A DNA stretch of 53,630 nucleotides, taken from NCBI RefSeq assembly GCF_011440305.1, contig NZ_JAAOIW010000028.1, positions 1-53,630 of the forward strand. The letters run 5' to 3'. How positions within the stretch are numbered: the stretch's first letter is position 1; each line of letters starts with the position of its first letter. Below, piece by piece: positions 53,624 to 53,630 of the stretch. Both the position numbers and the translations under genes were made by a program. Source of the stretch: Paenibacillus agricola (GTDB taxonomy: Bacteria > Bacillota > Bacilli > Paenibacillales > NBRC-103111). The notes beneath the pieces are model-generated. The model was not told the DNA's origin, searched no databases, and worked only from the letters and a program-made list of their open reading frames with translations.

Positions 53624-53630
53624 GGTTGCT

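Overview
The window looks like a chromosomal segment of a low-GC, spore-forming Firmicute, most likely Paenibacillus or a close relative. The right end carries a Bacillales core order on the minus strand: 5S rRNA, guaB, dacA, pdxS, pdxT, serS, tRNA-Ser. A small spore-protein gene (sspP type) lies nearby. The rest is accessory catabolic DNA: three CUT1 (LplB/LplC-type) sugar transporters without ATPases, YesM/YesN and AraC regulators, and glycan enzymes, all typical of Paenibacillus.

Layout. 1-3.4 kb: remnant of a ComP-like kinase with its ComA-like regulator, a methyltransferase interrupted by an in-frame stop, and a KinB-like kinase. 3.4-12.5 kb: seven-gene minus-strand operon (amidohydrolase, two permeases, Rieske protein, binding protein, membrane AraC regulator, GH88/105-like enzyme). 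12.5-28.8 kb: ten-gene minus-strand glycan operon (toroid-fold enzyme, two calcineurin-like phosphoesterases, PHP enzyme, MGH1/GH63-like glycosidase, YesM/YesN pair, transporter), a divergent esterase and a decayed iron-type binding-protein gene. 28.9-33.2 kb: compact Tat cassette (TatA, secreted RidA-like protein, Tat-exported flavin amine oxidase, TnrA-like regulator, TatC). 33.2-36.1 kb: NHL-repeat protein, PhyH-type oxygenase and AraC regulator. 36.2-44.2 kb: membrane AraC regulator, transporter, sugar isomerase/epimerase and Gfo/Idh oxidoreductase. 44.7-53.6 kb: core region.

What ties the accessory part together is a repeat. Six copies of a GCCACC...GGTGGC terminator occur at the boundaries between these blocks. 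Four of them are joined to tRNA-Arg(CCT) sequence in the same orientation: two complete tRNA genes (28.9 and 44.7 kb), one 3' fragment (33.2 kb) and one degraded 3' fragment (12.5 kb). This is the expected trace of successive insertions or exchanges at a tRNA 3' end, although no integrase is visible.

The most coherent possible new system is the Tat cassette. It encodes a Tat-exported flavin amine oxidase that should make imines, ammonia and H2O2, a Sec-exported RidA-like protein that could hydrolyse the imines, its own TatA and TatC, and a TnrA/GlnR-like nitrogen regulator. A perfect 17-bp TnrA-type box sits about 50 bp upstream of the predicted start of oxidase transcription. I infer extracellular amino-acid or amine nitrogen scavenging, possibly with an H2O2 weapon role.
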